Part shown: piece after piece, positions 14,287 to 15,233 of the stretch | How positions within the stretch are numbered: position 1 is the stretch's first letter | Layout of the letters: the number at the start of each line of letters is the position of its first letter | NCBI GenBank assembly: GCA_946406305.1 | Contig: CAMJKC010000022.1 | Span: 1 to 15,233 of the forward strand | DNA from: an uncultured Lachnospiraceae bacterium | GTDB taxonomy: Bacteria > Bacillota > Clostridia > Lachnospirales > Lachnospiraceae | Direction of reading: 5' to 3' | DNA length: 15,233 nucleotides | Notes under the pieces: model-generated | The model's database searches: none | What the model was told of the DNA's origin: nothing | Seen by the model: only the letters and a program-made list of their open reading frames with translations | Translations under genes and position numbers: made by a program

Positions 14287-14798
14287 TTATATATACTTTA
14301 CTATTTCACCTATGGCTTTTCTACTACTATGGTTATCAAGAGGTTTGGTATTAGGTGCAGCATATCCCAAATCCATAATCATCAACACTTCCTCGTTTTC
14401 TGGTAAGTTGAGTGTTTTTGCAAGTTTGTCTGGATCAAAAAAATTAATCCAACAGCTATCTACATTGGCATTTGCTGCCGCTAAATTCATATGAGTTGCA
14501 ACTATAGATGCATCTTCCACCCCTGAATCTCTTTTTTCTCCAGGATATACAAATACACTATTTTTATCGAATGCTACAACTAAAACTGTGCCTGCTCCAT
14601 ATCTACAAGGAGTTACACTGTCAATTTTTGCAAGTCCATCTTCTGTTTCAACTACATATATTTTTGCCCCTGTAAATTTTTTGCAGTTGGTGCAAGTCTT
14701 CCAGCTTCTAAAATTTCATCTAGTTTATCTTTATCCACTTTTCTTCCATCAAACTTTTTACAAGAATATCTCTTTTTTATTACTTCACTAAATTCCAT
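14287..14798 (-). pseudogene. Nitroreductase-family protein, frameshifted
   Basis: A flavin-dependent nitroreductase-fold protein of about 170 residues. The first frame begins at ATG 14798 with GGAGG at 14808-14804 and reads MEFSEVIKKRYSCKKFDGRK, then LDEILEAGRLAPTAKNLQGQKYM and a TAG (14652-14654). The next frame continues YVVETEDGLAKIDSVTPCRY, VEDASIVATHMNLAAANANV, DSCWINFFDPDKLAK and LMIMDLGYAAPNTKPLDNHS up to the stop at 14287. RYSCKKF and APTAKNLQ are the FMN-site motifs. Adding one A to the five-A run at 14661-14665 gives QGQKIYVVETE and one uninterrupted frame of 171 codons, so the lesion is a one-base loss in a homopolymer. This may be a real mutation or a read error. It has its own promoter. 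Confidence 0.8.
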
Positions 14799-14859
14799 AT
14801 AAACCTCCAATCATTTTTCAATAAAAAATATTAACTTCCAATAAACTTATTATTTTTAT

Positions 14860-14888
14860 ATTATAGCACTTTTAATTTTTTTTATCAA
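14860..14888 (-). promoter_or_regulatory. Sigma-A promoter of the nitroreductase gene
   Basis: TTGATA (14888-14883), 17 bp and TATAAT (14865-14860) on the minus strand, 61 bases before the ATG. The 338-bp region between this gene and the partial gene at the right edge holds, besides this promoter, only the two hairpins listed separately and a short inverted repeat CATTTTA-gtc-TAAAATG at 14953-14969 that could be an operator. Confidence 0.6.
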
Positions 14889-14974
14889 AATAAATATTAG
14901 TTTCCTATAAAGGTGAATTCCTGTTTTTAATTCCGTTTTCAAATAAAAAATGCATTTTAGTCTAAAATGTAAAC

Positions 14975-15004
14975 AAAAAGCCTAACCATGTGGTTAGGCT
15001 TTTT
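14975..15004. terminator. Bidirectional Rho-independent terminator
   Basis: AAAAAGCCTAACC-atgt-GGTTAGGCTTTTT is a symmetric hairpin with A tract on the left and T tract on the right, so it can stop transcription from either side. Confidence 0.75.
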
Positions 15005-15087
15005 AAATTATGTATTAAGTTATAATTACTGTATTACTAACTTTGATTACAACTATCCTTTGTAAGTGAATAGGATTTAAAAGCATA

Positions 15088-15110
15088 AAAATAAGAGCCT
15101 TTCAGCTCTC
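15088..15110 (-). terminator. Terminator after the partial gene at the right edge
   Basis: On the minus strand AGAGC-tgaaag-GCTCT is followed by TATTTTTA, 27 bp after the stop codon of the partial gene. A short stem (five or six pairs) makes it moderate in strength. Confidence 0.5.
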
Positions 15111-15136
15111 ATTATCTTTACTCTATAAATTGTAAT

Positions 15137-15233
15137 TTATCTTTCTTCCATTAAAGCTTTCTCAATAAAATTATCTTGTTTTGTTTTACCTGTAATAAGT
15201 TTATTTTCCAATAAAGTTTCAAATGTATTAGTT
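15137..15233 (-). CDS. C-terminal end of an unknown gene (cut by the window edge)
   Basis: The last 31 residues of a protein, TNTFETLLENKLITGKTKQD then NFIEKALMEER and TAA at 15137-15139. The charged, helical composition and the terminator just behind it support a real gene end. I do not recognise the family; the rest lies beyond the window. Confidence 0.5.
   Translation of the reverse strand, partial: TNTFETLLENKLITGKTKQDNFIEKALMEER

Overview
The window looks like an AT-rich (roughly 30% G+C by eye), strictly anaerobic Firmicute of the Clostridia. The grounds are strong AGGAGG-type ribosome sites, A/T-ending codons, clostridial-type 8-oxoguanine glycosylase and CDF transporter, and the purine/selenium gene set ssnA-ygfK-xdhD typical of purine-using anaerobes. 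I cannot name the species. Apart from the first gene, every gene I accept is on the minus strand, so the window is best read from right to left.

Layout, right to left. A partial unknown gene runs in from the right edge (15233-15137) and ends at a hairpin. A bidirectional terminator, a good sigma-A promoter and a frameshifted nitroreductase follow (14798-14287). Next come a CDF metal-efflux transporter (14112-13012) and, 11 bp later, rmuC (13000-11785), broken by a +1 shift. A GC-rich nested repeat array (11490-11760) separates these from a small membrane protein and ogg (11466-10327), which look like one operon. A sigma-A promoter at 10260-10288 then starts the central operon: ssnA, a hicB-hicA pair (antitoxin intact, toxin dead), ygfK (interrupted) and xdhD. 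This is the core of the selenium-dependent molybdenum hydroxylase cluster: XdhD is the Mo/2Fe-2S hydroxylase, YgfK the FAD/NAD/4Fe-4S partner, and SsnA an amidohydrolase of the same pathway. The operon ends in terminators at 2345-2313 and perhaps 2149-2119. The left part (2655-1941) holds gene remains: a DUF4357 C-terminus with a nonsense codon, an unknown C-terminal fragment, and a degenerate second copy of the 3' end of the first gene. An AAA/DUF4143 ATPase (1940-699) lies between the two copies. The first gene (6-632, plus strand) is a DUF6688-like membrane protein.

Three themes stand out. (1) ygfK carries a 46-bp insertion between in-register 17-bp direct repeats; removing it restores exactly 1027 codons. 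(2) The same ygfK has a Cys-rich 27-bp tandem repeat that ends in a copy of the GC-rich dispersed repeat also found in the intergenic array, so a repeat element has apparently become protein-coding. (3) Many genes here are broken (ygfK, rmuC, nitroreductase, hicA, DUF4357 relic). Some lesions could be sequencing indels, but the hicA point changes and the 46-bp insertion look biological.
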